NCBI RefSeq assembly: GCF_000208865.1
Contig: NC_018398.1
Coordinates: forward strand, 5,914,710 to 5,978,709
Direction: 5' to 3'
DNA: 64,000 nucleotides
From: Neospora caninum Liverpool
Taxonomy: Eukaryota; Apicomplexa; Conoidasida; Eucoccidiorida; Sarcocystidae
The notes under the pieces are model-generated. The model saw only the letters and a list, made by a program, of their open reading frames with translations. It was not told the DNA's origin and did not search any database. Position numbers and translations under genes: made by a program. The first letter of the stretch is position 1. Every line of letters starts with the position of its first letter. Of the stretch, positions 24,601-37,337 are shown piece by piece.

Positions 24601-27519
24601 CTGCCAAAGCGCACCGCACAAAGAAGGCCCATGCGCCGACGAGCAGGCGAGCCGTGGTTGCCAGGAACCGTGTCCTTGTGTGCAGCAGGTCCGAGGCGGG
24701 GAGCGCGGTGGAGAGAGAAAGCAAAACGAGAGAAGGAAACTCAGCTCTTTGAGTCACACAGATTGAGGAAACGAAGAGATAAAGTCAGACGAGCAGTCAC
24801 CCGGGACGGAACGAGTGAAGTAAAGGCAAAGAGACTCCGTTCTGAATGCTCCCTCGACTGACATACGGCGACCTCTCGGGGAGACACAGTTTGTGACCGC
24901 GTACATATCCATATCCATCTACATATATGAAGACTGCTGTGAGTGTATGCTTCTATGCTTGTATATTTGTATATGTGTACTTAAGAAAAAAGAAGCAGAG
25001 GTGAAAGAAACGACAGTATCTGCGCATATATACGTGTGCATATCTGTAGATGTGGACGTGTGCACGCATGTCGAGGCGGTAGAGTCATCTGGCGAAATAC
25101 ACAATATCTCTACATATACATATATATATTTATATGCATATATACATATATATATATATATATACATACATATATATGTATATGTATGTATACAGATACG
25201 TATGTGTGAATGCGTGGAAGTTTGTGTTTGATTGTTGCTGCGTCGCAGCTGAACAAGAGCAAGGTGATGGCGTTGACAGCAGTAGCAGATCCTTCGGATC
25301 CGAGTATTGCAGTTTTCGGCCTGCGCGATTTGCACGTGACATTCCAGGAAGCAGTCGAGAATCGGACAGTTCAGCCGACGCTCCCGTCGCCTTCGTACGC
25401 CTCCCCGGACAGGCCTGCACGGAACGCGTGTCCGTCCTCGCCCCCAGATTCCGTGTGGCGGCAGTCTTCGCCCGAGTCGATCTACCAAGTGTCCGAGAAG
25501 CGCTTCGAAGAAAGTCGAGGAGGGCGGCGAGACTGCGAGGCTCACAGAAAGGGGGCGACGTGGGAACTGCCTGCCGAGGCGACCATCCAGGATCGAGCAG
25601 AAGAGCGGGCGGAGTCGGCAGCCGAATCCAAGGAAGCAGCGGGACGCGAGGGCTTACAGGGTCAAGAAGGCGAAGGCAAGGAGAGCGCGTCTGTGCGGGA
25701 AGCCGAAGCAGGCGCGCTGCGGGACGCGACGGAGGCCTCGCGCAGAGACTCGCAAGCTCTAAACATCCCCGTTTCCAAACGGCAAGAGCGAGTGTGTACT
25801 CTTCCCTCTGAAGAAGCAGGCGAAGCGAGAAAGGAAGAAGGGAGCACAGGGAGAGAAAGAGAACGGATGGAGACCGGGGGAGAGAGAAGAGAGATCGCGC
25901 CGTCGGAGCCGCGGCCTGAAGAGCGAGAGAAGGCAGGGAGGGTGAAAGTTGCACGCGCGGAAGGACACCCGTGTGGGAGAGAAGGACGCCGGTGTGGGAA
26001 AGGGGGATTCGGCGAGAGGCAACACGCGGCAGCTCTCACAGAAGGCAAACCCGACCTCACGTTCGCCCCAGAGCACGACGTGAGCCCGCCCTCGTCTTAT
26101 ACGCGGTCCTCGCCTTCGAGTGCGACGCAAAAGAAAGGCGAGGAGCCGATCGAGCGGGCAAGGAATCCGCAGTCGTCCTCCTTCTCTTCTTCTCACTACC
26201 TCGCCTCGCTTTCGTCGGCGGCTGAGGTCGTCTCGTCTCCAATGTTGACGCGTACAGCTGCGCTCCGCCGCATTTCGTCTATCTCCTTTTCGTCGAGTTC
26301 CTCCTTCGCCTTCTCGTCTCCGGAGAAGACGACACGCGGGCGAGCTCTTCAGGGCCGTGGAGGGGCGCTGTCGTGCGTCGAGCCGCCCTCGGCGCCTTTC
26401 TTCCTCTCTGCAACGCTCGGCGAGAGCCTCCGAGAGGCAGCAGAAGAAGTCTCGAGAGCTCCGCGGAACACCGCCCGAGCCACGCGCGAGCGAGACCGCC
26501 TCTCCGTCGCGTTTTCGCTCCCGCCTCTCTCGCTCGGCTCGCCGCAAACGGCTGCGGCGCTCTTGCCTCAAGGCGTCCACCCGCCGAGTTGCTCGAATCG
26601 GGCGAGGGATCGTGGGGCCGAGACGCTTGCGAAGGCGGCAGACGCGGGTCTGGAGACAGCTCTTCTGCATCGCGGCCTCAGAGGACCTGTTTGCGGGGGG
26701 GAAGAGTTGCGCGCAGGAGGCGACCAACCGGAGACTCACGCGAATTTGGGAGGCGCGAGTCCCCGGCAGAGGTACTCGTATAAGGGCGAGAATAAGGGGC
26801 TACACAAAGACGAGAGAGAGAACAGGCCTGCAGACGAGCGGACTCCATCCAGACAGCGTGAGGCCTGTCGCACACTGTCGCCTTTTCACGCGACTCCGTT
26901 CCACCCTTCTTCTCTCGAGTGTACGGAGGCTCGAGTGTCTTCTGCGAGTTTCACAGAAGCGTGTGGAGAGCGTCGGGAGGACGCGGAACGAAATCCGCTC
27001 CACACGCAACGCGATACGAAGGCCGATCTCGCGGGAGCGGGACAAGGACACGTGTCTCGAGGGCCCTGCGTGGAGAACAATCGCTTTTCGCCAGAGAGTT
27101 CTGCTTCGCACGGCGAGAACAGCGCATGCGAAGGTTTCCGCGGAAGTTTCGCATGCCCCAAAGACGCTCAGGCTTCATTTCGTTCGCCTCCGGAGGCGAG
27201 GTGCGACGGTGGCAGATTGGCTGTGTGTGCCCGGGGTTCGGGAAACTCTCCGCGGCGTTCTCGGGGGAATTCGAGGCAGCGTGAAAGTGGAGACATGTCG
27301 AGCGGAAGAGAGGAGGTTAGTCGAGAGACGGAAGAAACGCGTTTGAGTTGTCTGGCCCCCAGAGGATTCGGCAGCAGACTCGAGGCGCACGATCAACCCT
27401 CGCCGCTCAGCCGGGCGCTGGTCGAGAGGCGTCAGTACGGGAGACTCGTGCATCCAGCCGCCTGCGGCAGTCGAGATGGTGCGGAGACTGGCTCGTCTCC
27501 TCCAGAGAGCCTTTCGTGA
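18622..27519 (+). CDS. Polytopic membrane protein with three PAS-like modules
   Basis: Five-exon model: 18622-22482, 23091-23158, 23565-23639, 24286-24688, 25249-27519, giving about 2,225 aa. Residues 1-210 are low complexity. About six hydrophobic segments lie between residues 300 and 505. Three PAS-like repeats follow. A: HPEDRRVFARAFEKA near 765 and FEVLVTPCRY near 900. B: YIFTEQAYKKMTG near 1118, then across exons 1-3 PFRLELPYERADGQVRWFKVAGY and GLIQDATTD. C: FDGWGVVD, SPSLNALLNRDVKG and, in exon 5, VFGLRDLHVTFQE. Each module ends in a helical linker that leads into the next. Large Ser/Arg/Glu inserts interrupt every module. Exon 5 ends in ~700 disordered residues. I see no kinase, cyclase or phosphodiesterase output domain, so the role is unknown; a membrane sensor or scaffold is an inference. 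The exon 4 donor (CAG-GTCCGA) is weak although in phase. The start is uncertain (next in-frame ATG is 19258). Confidence 0.75.
23221..23364 (+). repeat. Six tandem copies of a 24-bp pyrimidine-rich unit
   Basis: Units start at 23221, 23245, 23269, 23293, 23317 and 23341, each beginning TCGCCC. The first three are identical. The fourth is a diverged bridge, and the last two share TTTGCTTCTCTTCT. It lies in intron 2 of the PAS gene and is almost entirely C/T on the plus strand. Confidence 0.95.
25115..25191. repeat. TA-rich microsatellite in the last intron of the PAS gene
   Basis: Interrupted TATA/CATA tract ending about 60 bases before the exon 5 acceptor. Confidence 0.85.
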
Positions 27520-27767
27520 GAAGGACGAACCGTTTGGAGGATTCGAGAAGTCGATTCGGCGCGGCGGATCGCATTCTCGACTCCACTCGCTTTCTTTCCA
27601 AACTGGCGCCTGAAAAACGGCACCGCGACAGCATCTCGCCTGTCGACACCACGACGGGCAACCAACCTGGCACGCACCTGTGCGCCGCCTCCGGAAAAGT
27701 CTACCCACGGCGAAAACGACCTGCCGATATACGCATGCCTCAGAATGCATAACTACGTATATGTATA

Positions 27768-27807
<40 letters not shown>

Positions 27808-29873
27808 GATATATGTGTATGTAAATATATGCATATGTTTGTTTATGTGGAAGTGTAGATTTGCATGTCGAGATTTGGACAGGAGAGTGGGGCATTTGCA
27901 TGCGTGTAGTCGACACGCAGAGGCCCCGCCTTGAGGGGAATGCCGTCTTTGTCCAGTCTCTCTTGGCGCGTCGAAAGGAATTCCTGCCTGAGCGAAAAGC
28001 ATGCTTTTCCTGCTCGCCAAAATTGCCCAGGCTGTCCGTTCTCGCGGATGCGACGGCCTTCTTCTCGCCCAAATTCTTTCGTCTTTTGCAGCAGAAAACG
28101 ATATTTTTTGTCCCGTTTCGTTTTCTCGACTGGCCCAAAAATGTGAAGGGGGCATCGCGTGTAGATACACCGTCTCGCGGCTTCGCTGGCGACATCCCGA
28201 TGTGTGGCGGCGTGGACGATCTCGTGGGGCAGAGAGAGCCGAGGTTCGTTCAGAGGGATTTTTTCTGTTTCTGGAAACGCGCCAAGCGTCGTGTCTCTCC
28301 GGGGAGACGGCGGGGAGGCCAGCAGCGTGGTGCTGCGTTACCGACACAGAGGAGGCCTGGAACCGTTTGCGACAAAATCCTTTGTCGCATCTGGTTCCTG
28401 CGTGTATTTCGAGGCCGAAAACGAAAACAACCTTCCTTCTTCGGAGAACAAGACACAGCAACTCTCGCTTTCGGTTTCTCTTTTCGTGTACACATACATC
28501 TGAATGTGTAGGAATGGACTGCCTTCTTGCGGAGACTCTCGCAAACTTTTTCGAGTTTCTCATCTTTGGTCTTGTTCCCACACTGATACACAGGCACACA
28601 TGTCGTTTGTGCTCTTCACACGAAATGCCTTCGCTGGAATACGCAGACACAGAACGAAGACCGAGCGAGGCACGGTGGAGAAAGCGTTTTAAAGCACTGG
28701 AAGGATGAGGCGAGGAGCCTCGCAAGAGCCGAGGCGAACGAGCTGCTTGACGACGGAGAGTCTCTCGCCTCCCTCCGTTTTCACTGCCTGAATGTTCGTG
28801 CGTTTGGTCTTTCCCTAGCTCTGTGAAACGCAAGGGAAAAACACCTGGGTCCGATGGGAAACCCTCGAGGCGCCAAGAAGAACGGAGACAACTGCGTTCT
28901 GTCCCTAAATCGTAAACCCCTGTTTTTTTGCTGCGGTTTCAAAGCAAACATGAAATTACGAGTGTATGCTGGTGAACTCGGCGGTTCTGAGCTGGCTTTG
29001 GCAGGACCGCTATGGATCCACTGCTGGTACCCCACGCGAGTGACTACCGCGAGAAAAACGTACTACTCACATGAACTACGATCCGTGACGTCGTAGAGGG
29101 AGAAAAAAAGCAATGTTCGAGGATTCGTTCCTTGTCTAGAGGGAGACTGCACTGCGCGATAGACCCCTGATCCTGAGCGTCGCCGCTTACAGGATCCAGA
29201 TTCGATGGCGTTCACATGGTTTTGAAAACGGCCAGGAACGGTGCGGGTCTATTGCGGGCACTCCTTCTCTCTCTGCGATATGCTCTTTAAAGTTATGTAA
29301 CTTTGGATGTTCGTTGCTAGGACCGTTTCTCTCTAGATGCCACCGCCGCGAGGCTGGACCGCGAATTTCCCAGCGATTCTTTACTTCTTGGTGATAAACG
29401 ATAACGCGAGCCGCTGGAGACGATGGAGCCGAGACACGCCTGGACAGCGAAAACCGTAAGTGGTAGAAACGCAGGCCGCGCGACTCAACGGATTCAACGC
29501 AAATGGACCGCGAGCACCCCAGCAAACTGACTATCTTTCATGCGAGATTCGTGCACCGGGGATCCGAGCGGGTTTTCCAACTGCTCGGGTGAGACTTCTC
29601 TCTTTTCTGCCTTTTTCCACAGAGAATCGATTTTTTGACAAGAGTTAAAACGCGCTTTGGCTTGACAAGAAAGCAGAGCAGTCCGAAACTCGAACAGCGG
29701 CAAATGTCGAAAAATGCAGGACAGCCCGAACCGATAAACCGCAGTCGCTTTGCGATGCCACGAGAGGAATGGTCCGCACGCATGACGCGGTAGGGGCCGC
29801 CTTCGCTCTCGACAGAAAACTTCACATTTTCTCCCCAGCAGACAATCCATGCAGAGCTACACATATATCCACA

Positions 29874-29922
<49 letters not shown>

Positions 29923-29943
29923 GCAAGTGCATACAATCCAATC

Positions 29944-29978
<35 letters not shown>

Positions 29979-30128
29979 CTGCTGAGGCTAGGTCCAGTGA
30001 TCGGTTGAGTGCACGATAGACGCGCGTCGACAGCGGAAGGTCGAGAATGTGGAGATTTGTTTTGGGGTTTTCTTCTCGTGTGGCGTCTCGCTTTTCGCTT
30101 CTGGAAGTTGCTGCAAAATCGGTTCGTT
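27520..30128. other. Convergent intergenic region between PAS and LRRCC1-like genes
   Basis: 2.6 kb that should contain both 3' UTRs. It has TA tracts at 27757-27804, 29876-29919 and 29946-29977, and one CCCTAAAT near 28903. Long open frames on either strand (for example minus 28833-27175) overlap the PAS gene's last exon antisense and have no recognisable domain. No gene called. Confidence 0.5.
29876..29977. repeat. Paired (TA)n microsatellites
   Basis: Two TA tracts of about 22 and 16 units separated by about 25 unique bases, in the convergent spacer. Confidence 0.9.
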
Positions 30129-33100
30129 TCACGGCGAGAGAGTTGGGCGCGCCCCGTTTTTGCTGGTCGCGCGTTTGCCGCTGCATTCGTTGTCGAGCTG
30201 TCTGAGCAGATCAGTCATCTGCTTCACCGTTTCCGCAGCTTGTGCCTTCTTCGATTCTTCGAGTTCAAGCAGGACGCGCATTTCTAGATCCCGCTCCTTC
30301 TTCTTCTTCTTGGTTTCCTCCAACTTTTCGCGCATCTTCTCGCCTTCTCTCTCGCGCTCCCGCACCTCTTCTCTCAGTTTCTGGATGGCGACGTGTGCGA
30401 CTTCGAGTCTCTCGCGGAGGCGCTGTTTCTCATCCTCGTGTTCACTCTCCAAGGCTCGCCTCAGCTCTTCTCGGTCGCGCTCGTGCTTCTCTCCAACTGT
30501 GACGGCCAGTGCCTTCAACTCCTCCTGGGCGTACTCGAGAGCCTCCTGCTGCGAGAAGAACTTCTTCTGGAGTTCCCGATACACCCCGCGGAGCTCCTCG
30601 TACTCCTTTTCTCTCTCCACCAACGCCTGTTGAACTGGCCCGACTTCTTCCTCGTACTTTGCCCGCCACTCACGGGCTCTGTGCGGGGTAACGGACACAC
30701 GCACGGACGCCACTTGGATGGGTGGGGACGCGAAAGCGCCACGGAGACGTGCGATGCAAACGGCAGAACGTTCACGCTGTCTCGCCCAAAACAAAAGCGG
30801 CTTCGGAAAACACACGAAAGGCAGAGATGTTTCTGGCCCATGGGAAAGGCGGAACGCGCGCGTTACCTGTCGGAGTACTCTTGGACCTTCCGATCCGCCT
30901 CTTTCTCCTTTTTCTTCAGGCGCGCAGCCAAGTCCTCGACGGCTTCCTCTTTTGTCTTCACTTGACTCCTCAGCGAGTCGAGTTGCTCCTCCTGCGTCTG
31001 AAACATCTTCTCCTTCACACTCAGCGTGAGCGTCGCCTCCTTCAGCGCGTCCGTCAGCTTCTTCTCCTTCTCCCGAGCCTCCTGCAGCGCCTTGACTGTC
31101 TCCTCGTGCCGCTCAGCCTCCGCCACGTTGGCCAGCCGCTTCGCCAGCGTCTCCCGCTCTCTCTCCGAGGCTTCAAATCGCTCCCGGGAGACGCACGTCT
31201 CGCGAAACGCCTGAAAATCCGCCCGGAGTTGCTGGAGCAGCGCCCGCGCTTGACGGCACTCTTCGTCGTCGCGCGCCGAGCGAACTGCATGCAACAAACC
31301 GGGGCCGGGAGAGACGGGGGCGATCCAAACAGACAATGCGAGCCGCGAAGCAGCGACAAGCGGAAAAGAGAACGAACTAGAAGGGGAGAGAGGAACGAGA
31401 CAGCACGAAAGACACAGAAAGAAAAGAGGCGGCAATGCAGAGAGAGACACATTCACAGAGAACGAGAGCGCGCACCAGAGAAGTTGAGAAAGAGAAACAG
31501 AGAAAAGTTGAGAACGAGAGCAACTGCGGAGGACGAGCCGGTGTCGCGCCGGGCAGCGAAAGGAGAGTTTGGTCTCCAGCTACGCAGCGTCTCGTTTTCA
31601 TTTGCTTTCTCGCTTGCTTGAGAGAGTGATGTGCTGACTCACTTTCTGCCTGCGAGAGAAGAACTGCAACTCGCTCTTTTTCTCTGCGCAGCACTTGCGT
31701 CTCGCGAGAGGCCTCGTCCAGTTTGTCGGCCAACTTCTGGATTGCGCGATTCGCCTCTTCTTCCTGTCTGGCGGCAGCCCGCAAGAGATGAGCCTGATCG
31801 TCGTTCGCCCGCTTTTCTTCGCGCAGCAACTGCAGCGTCTCTTCTTCTTCTCGCTCGCGTTCGCGGAGTCTTGCACGGAAAGCATCCTCCGCGGCAAGAT
31901 GCTCCCGGCGACAGTCCTGCACATACGAAGAAACCGGACGAAAAGACAGCAAAGCCTTGTCGGAGCTGTCACCTTCTTCTTCCCTTCTCTCTCTCTGTAT
32001 ATATATAGATATATATATATATATATATATATATGGATGGGAAAACGTGGGTACAGAGACATGTGTACACGCGCGTACAAGGGGTAGGGCAGAGAGGTAC
32101 GGGAGGCAAGAAAAGGGAGAAACCTAAACATAGAGATTCGCTGGCGCTTTCAGCTTGGAATGGTGAAACCGTGGTCGTGGGAAGAGAGCAGAGCGTGAAA
32201 CCGCGCACGCGTCCGTCGCATGAAACAACAGCAAAAAGGAAAGTGGCGACGTCATCCAGCCTTCAGTCTGTGGGCGTACGCTATCTCTCCGGCCAACTGC
32301 CCTGACTCCTCTTGACTGTGTCGTCGTGTTCTGCACTTTGTCATCAAGCTCCAATTCGAACAGGAAAGACGCATAGTGCTAGAGATTTGTCGCGAAAAAA
32401 CGCGACGAAGGCTCCAGTCTCAGTTTCTGCTGCTTTCCCTGTCGGAAACACCTGCGGACCTCCGCCGAGTGTTTCAGCTGTCCATGCACTGGAAAGCTCG
32501 CGTGTTCGTTGCTGTCTGTCCGAGGAAGAGCCTCCCTTCCGGCCTCACCTCCGTTTTTTTCGCGTTTCTTTTCCGGTCTCTCTGCCTACCTGCAGCGTAT
32601 CTTTGAAGGCGTCTTCCAATTTTCTCAGTTGGCGTCGGAACTGCTGTTCCTGCACGTCTCTCTCCGTTTTGTGTTTCTCTGTCAAGGTTCGGATTCGTTT
32701 CTCTGCGCGATCCGCCGCCTTCTCCATTTCTCTCCGGAGCTCGCGGAGGCTCTCTTTCAGCGAGTCGTTCTCCTTCTCCAAAGCTTCCACTTTTTCCTCT
32801 GCCTTGCTCGCGCGCGCCTCCACACGCTCCACGAGAACTACCCTTTCCGCCGCCTCCTCCTTCTCTTTCCGACTCCGCTCCGCTTCTTCTCTCTCTTTCG
32901 CCTTCAGGCGGTCTTCGACCTCCACGAGCCGCGCCGTCGCTGCGGTGTACGTACACTGCAGGCTCGCGTGTCTGTCTTGCATGTCGCCGAGCCGCTCGTG
33001 GAGCGCAGCGATTTCCGCCTCCAGCTTCTCTTGCGCGAGCGTCGCCACTTCTTCTCGCCGCTGCAGCTGCAGCGAGAAGCCTCGCGACGTCTGCTCCGCG

Positions 33101-36100
33101 ACGGAAAGGCGCTCTTCCCACTGCTGCCGGATGTTTCCTGTCTCCTCCGTTTGCTGCATGCGATCCACCGTTGCGCACCTGTCTCGGCGGTTCCTCCGCT
33201 CGCCCTTTTCTGGAGACGCGTCTTCTCTCTGCTTCAGAAGAAGCGTGCTCTGTGCTTCCTCGCCTCCGCCTCCCACGCCGAGAAACAGCCACCCCCCCTC
33301 GGGGGACCACGACGCAGAGCACTCGTTGTCGCGAGGAAGACCGCTAGACGAAGCCGGATGAGTTGGTCGGAGAAAGTCGACGTCGATGTCGCAAGAAGGC
33401 CAGCGATCTCGGGTTCGAGGGTGCTTTCCAGGAGCGGAGGCGTGCCTCACCGCTGTTCGCGACTTGACTCCAGATTCTCTCCCCTCAGACGACGTTCGCC
33501 TGTCTTGCCTCCGCGCTCTCCTCAGCGGCGCCGACCCTCTGAGGCTCCAGCGAAGCAGCGAGGCAGCTTCATCACGCGCCTGCTTTCCCGAACGCGAGAG
33601 GCCTTCTTTGGCAGGCAGCAGCTCGGGATCTGGACCTTCCACACCCGTCGCTCTCTCGGCTTCGAGGCGGAGAAGCGAAGCGTTCGCTTGCCGCAGGGCG
33701 GCTTGCGTCTCCTCGAGAGCGAGATGCAGCAACTTACGCTCCTGCTCCTTCTTGCCCAGTTCCATTTCAATCTGAGCGAGGCCTGCGAGCAAGGCTGCGT
33801 CGCGTTCTGCCTGCCTGTCGCGGGCAGTGTCCGCAACTGCGTCGCCTCTTTTTTTCTCAACTCGCATGCGAGGTCTTCGCCCAGAGACGCACTCGCCATA
33901 TCTCAGTGAGTCGGTCTCCCTGCCGGGGCTGGTCTCTTCACCCTCACCGTCTCGGCGCCTCCGGGAGTTCACGGCTCTTCGTCTCTCTCGCGAACGGCGC
34001 GAACTGTGATTCATCTCCGGGCCTGAGGAGGCAGAGCGCGGTTGCGCTCGGCCGCTTCTGCTCCGGGTAGCCCGGCGCTGGAAGAGAGACAGAAGGGCGA
34101 GAAGAGACAGCGTTTGAGGCGGGAACGGAGACCCCAAACAGCGTCTGAATCCGTCGTCGGACGCGGCTTGCCACCCTCCTCCACCGCCTGGAGGGATGGA
34201 CGAAGAAGAAGAGGAAGAAGAAGAGGAATTAGGCTGAGGCGCTGTCACTTGAGCAGAAGAATTGCTTGCGCTCGAGAGAAGAGAAGAGGGGCACTGGGCG
34301 ACGGAAGCGAAGAGAACAGACGCGAGGTAGCCAGCAAGAGAAGCAGGCACGAGATCTGGCGGCAGGAGATGCGGAGCCGAGAGCGCCTCGACACCGCGAA
34401 GAAGACTTTCTGGGCCTGTAGGGAAAAATGGAAGACGAGGAATCCTCAAGTCTCCCCTCTCCGCGTCAACCGCCCCGTGCTCTTGCTCGCAACTCGCCTT
34501 CTGCGCCTCTTTCGTACCTTTGTTCGAAGCTTCGGTCTCACCCGCTGTTCCTCTGTCTTCTTCCTCCGCCTCTCCCTTGCCCCTAGGTTCTGCTATGCGC
34601 CTCAGAGTGGCGTCACAGCCCAAACGCGACAAAGACGAGGAAGACGACGAAGAGGCGGAGGAAGACGACGAAGAGGCGGAGGAAGAAGAGACGGACGAAG
34701 AACCAGCGGAGGCAGACTTTTCTGCATTCCCATCTGGTTGATTCTTTTGTTTTTGGCGCATGCAGGGGAGAGGCATCGACCGTCGAAACGCGATTCTCGC
34801 TTCTTCCGATTGTGTCCGCCCGGAGTGCTTCTCGCGTTTCATCCGTGAACGCCCTGGCAGGGAGGGAGATTCGCCGTCAGAAGACTCGCCGGGGAACCGC
34901 GAACTCTCCGGTCCACACCCGGCGTGGCCAGAGCAGGCGAGGGCGTCTCCGTGAGCGCGACTGGACTCGAAAGGAGCGTCGGGCTGAGGAGACGCGCAGG
35001 AGTGAAGAACGAAGAACACGGAGCGGGTCTGGAGCTGGCGGCGCGCAGCAAGGAACGCCCTCCCAGATGAAAATGCAACGCTCCTCCAGCGGAGTTTTTC
35101 CCGCCCGCGCAAATCACGGGCAGTTGTGACACGCCACAAGAGCACACGCTCACAGACAAACACACACAGAATCCCACGCGCCCATACCACATAAAAACGA
35201 TTCATACAATACACATACATCTATGTATATAGACTTAAATATATATATATATATACATACTTATATATACATATTTGTATATGCTTATATATATTTATAT
35301 ATACATATATATATATATACTGGTATATACATATATATATGGGTGTGCATGAAAAGAGATGTGCAAGCTGTATCTGAATCTTGGAAAGCATCCAGCGTGG
35401 AGCCTCTTCTCATCCTTTTTTTTGGAGAGTCGTCCTACCTCCAGAGCTGGTCCTGTCGTGCGACACAGGCGATGCAGCGCCTGCTCCAGATGAGCCTGCT
35501 CTGCGACGAGGTCGATTGGGCTCCACGCCGCTGTCTCCTCTGTCTCTTCCTTCTCTTCGCTTAGGATCTCTTTGTTTTCGCCTTGCAGCTGGCCTCTCTC
35601 CGCTTCCGTCACTTCTCTGTCGTCGAGGAGCGACAGAGAGGGACAGCAAAACAAGACGCACTTTCGGTAGCGCCTTGCGAGGCAAATGCGGTTGCCTGAC
35701 AAGAGGTGCCGGGCAGCCTCCGCGTCTTCCTCGCCCTGTCTCTCGGCTCCTCGCGCCTCGTTCCGCGTTTCCTCTTCGTCGAGGCGCAAACGACGCAGGC
35801 CGTGCAAACCCGCCAGGTGGAGTAGCTGCCGGAAATCCCCTAGGCAGTTCCCGCGCAAATCGACGGACTCTAAGCGATAACGCGGTCCCCACATCTGAAA
35901 ACAACGAAAGAGATCCTTACCATCCCAAAAAAATCCCAAAAAAAACCGACGTAAAAAACCACACACATAGACCAACATATATATATATATATATATAGAC
36001 GTGTGCCTGTTCCCACTTTTGCATACATCAACGCACAACTGAATGCCATATACATATATATATATATATATATCGAGTTGTCTATGCATATACATGTATG

Positions 36101-37302
36101 TGCATAAAGTTTGTCTATGTGTAGCGATCTTCATATATGCGTGTAGGTTGAGAGAAGCATAGCTACATTACACGTTGTGAGTCTCCTACGAAGACAAAAA
36201 GACAACTGCATGCGCGAAGTTTAAGTCGGGACAGCAGAAAAAGCAGTCGAGAGACAGAGTTGCCTCTGTTCTCCGCTCGCGTCTGCGGAAAGTGTCGGTG
36301 AAAGAGGTCGGGACGCAGGCTCTGTGCTGTAAGTTTTCTCCTTACATGCTGGAATCCGTCGAGCGAGGAGATTCGATTGAAGGCGAGCGCCAGAGAGGCC
36401 AGTGCTGTAAGCCCCGCGAGGCCGCTAACGTCTCTCAGCTGCGCCGGCAACGCACAAACGCATGCAGACGAGACAAAAATGAAAACCAGTCTCCTCTCTT
36501 CGTCCCAGAAAAAGCGAGAAAAACGTACCCGCTCCCACACCAAGACAGCTAGATTCAACCGCATTCAAATTTCTTCATATTTCTATTCAAATACATACAT
36601 GTGCATCCTTTGTATTCGTATATCGACGCAACTATATACACGCGTATACATATATGCCTGTGTGTATCTTTCTATATAGACAGATAGACATATAGATAGA
36701 CAGGTAAATGGGTAGATAAGTATAGATAGATATATAGACATACAAATCGATATAGACAGATATAGATAGATAGATCGATATAGATAGATATAGATATATA
36801 GATATAGATACGTAGATATTTGTCGTCTCCTGGGCGTGCACGCTGTTGCATCTTACTCCGCTAGAGGCAGGCATAAAGGCACCGACAGACATACGCAGGT
36901 TCATGAAGAGGTTTCTTGCGAAGAGCTTCAGAGGCAAGACAAAGCCAAGGAAAGAGCCCAGAAGGAAGTGGGGTAAATCGACGAGGCATGCCGTCGCGAG
37001 GAAACTCACCGTATTCGCAGAGACGTCCAGCAAACAAAGTCTCTTCAGACCCGCCAACCCCTCAAGGCGACAAATGTTGTTCGCTGACACCACCAACTCC
37101 TCCAAGAGATGGAGATGCTCAATGCCCTACACGGAAAGGAAAGAACATCTAGAACGCCTTTTTTCCCTCCCATCCTTTTCCCCCACGCGTTCAACTCTCC
37201 ACACAACGTGCGAAACCGCACAACATCATTATGATATATATATATATATATATATATATACGAATGTGAAAAAGCGTGCAGATGCAGCGGATAGATCCAC
37301 AT

Positions 37303-37337
<35 letters not shown>

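Noticed and set aside
25759..26739. 326-codon open frame on minus, and a 329-codon second frame on plus (26357-27346)
   Set aside because: Both are Arg-rich shadow frames of the long plus-strand PAS exon, with no motif and no splice context.
27175..28833. 552-codon open frame on minus
   Set aside because: It overlaps the PAS gene's last exon antisense, is Arg/Ser-rich without any domain, and passes through a TA microsatellite read as Tyr-Ile. GC-rich third positions on the other strand explain its openness.
32509..33909. 466-codon open frame on plus
   Set aside because: Antisense to LRRCC1-like exon 5, whose coiled-coil coding on minus is unambiguous.
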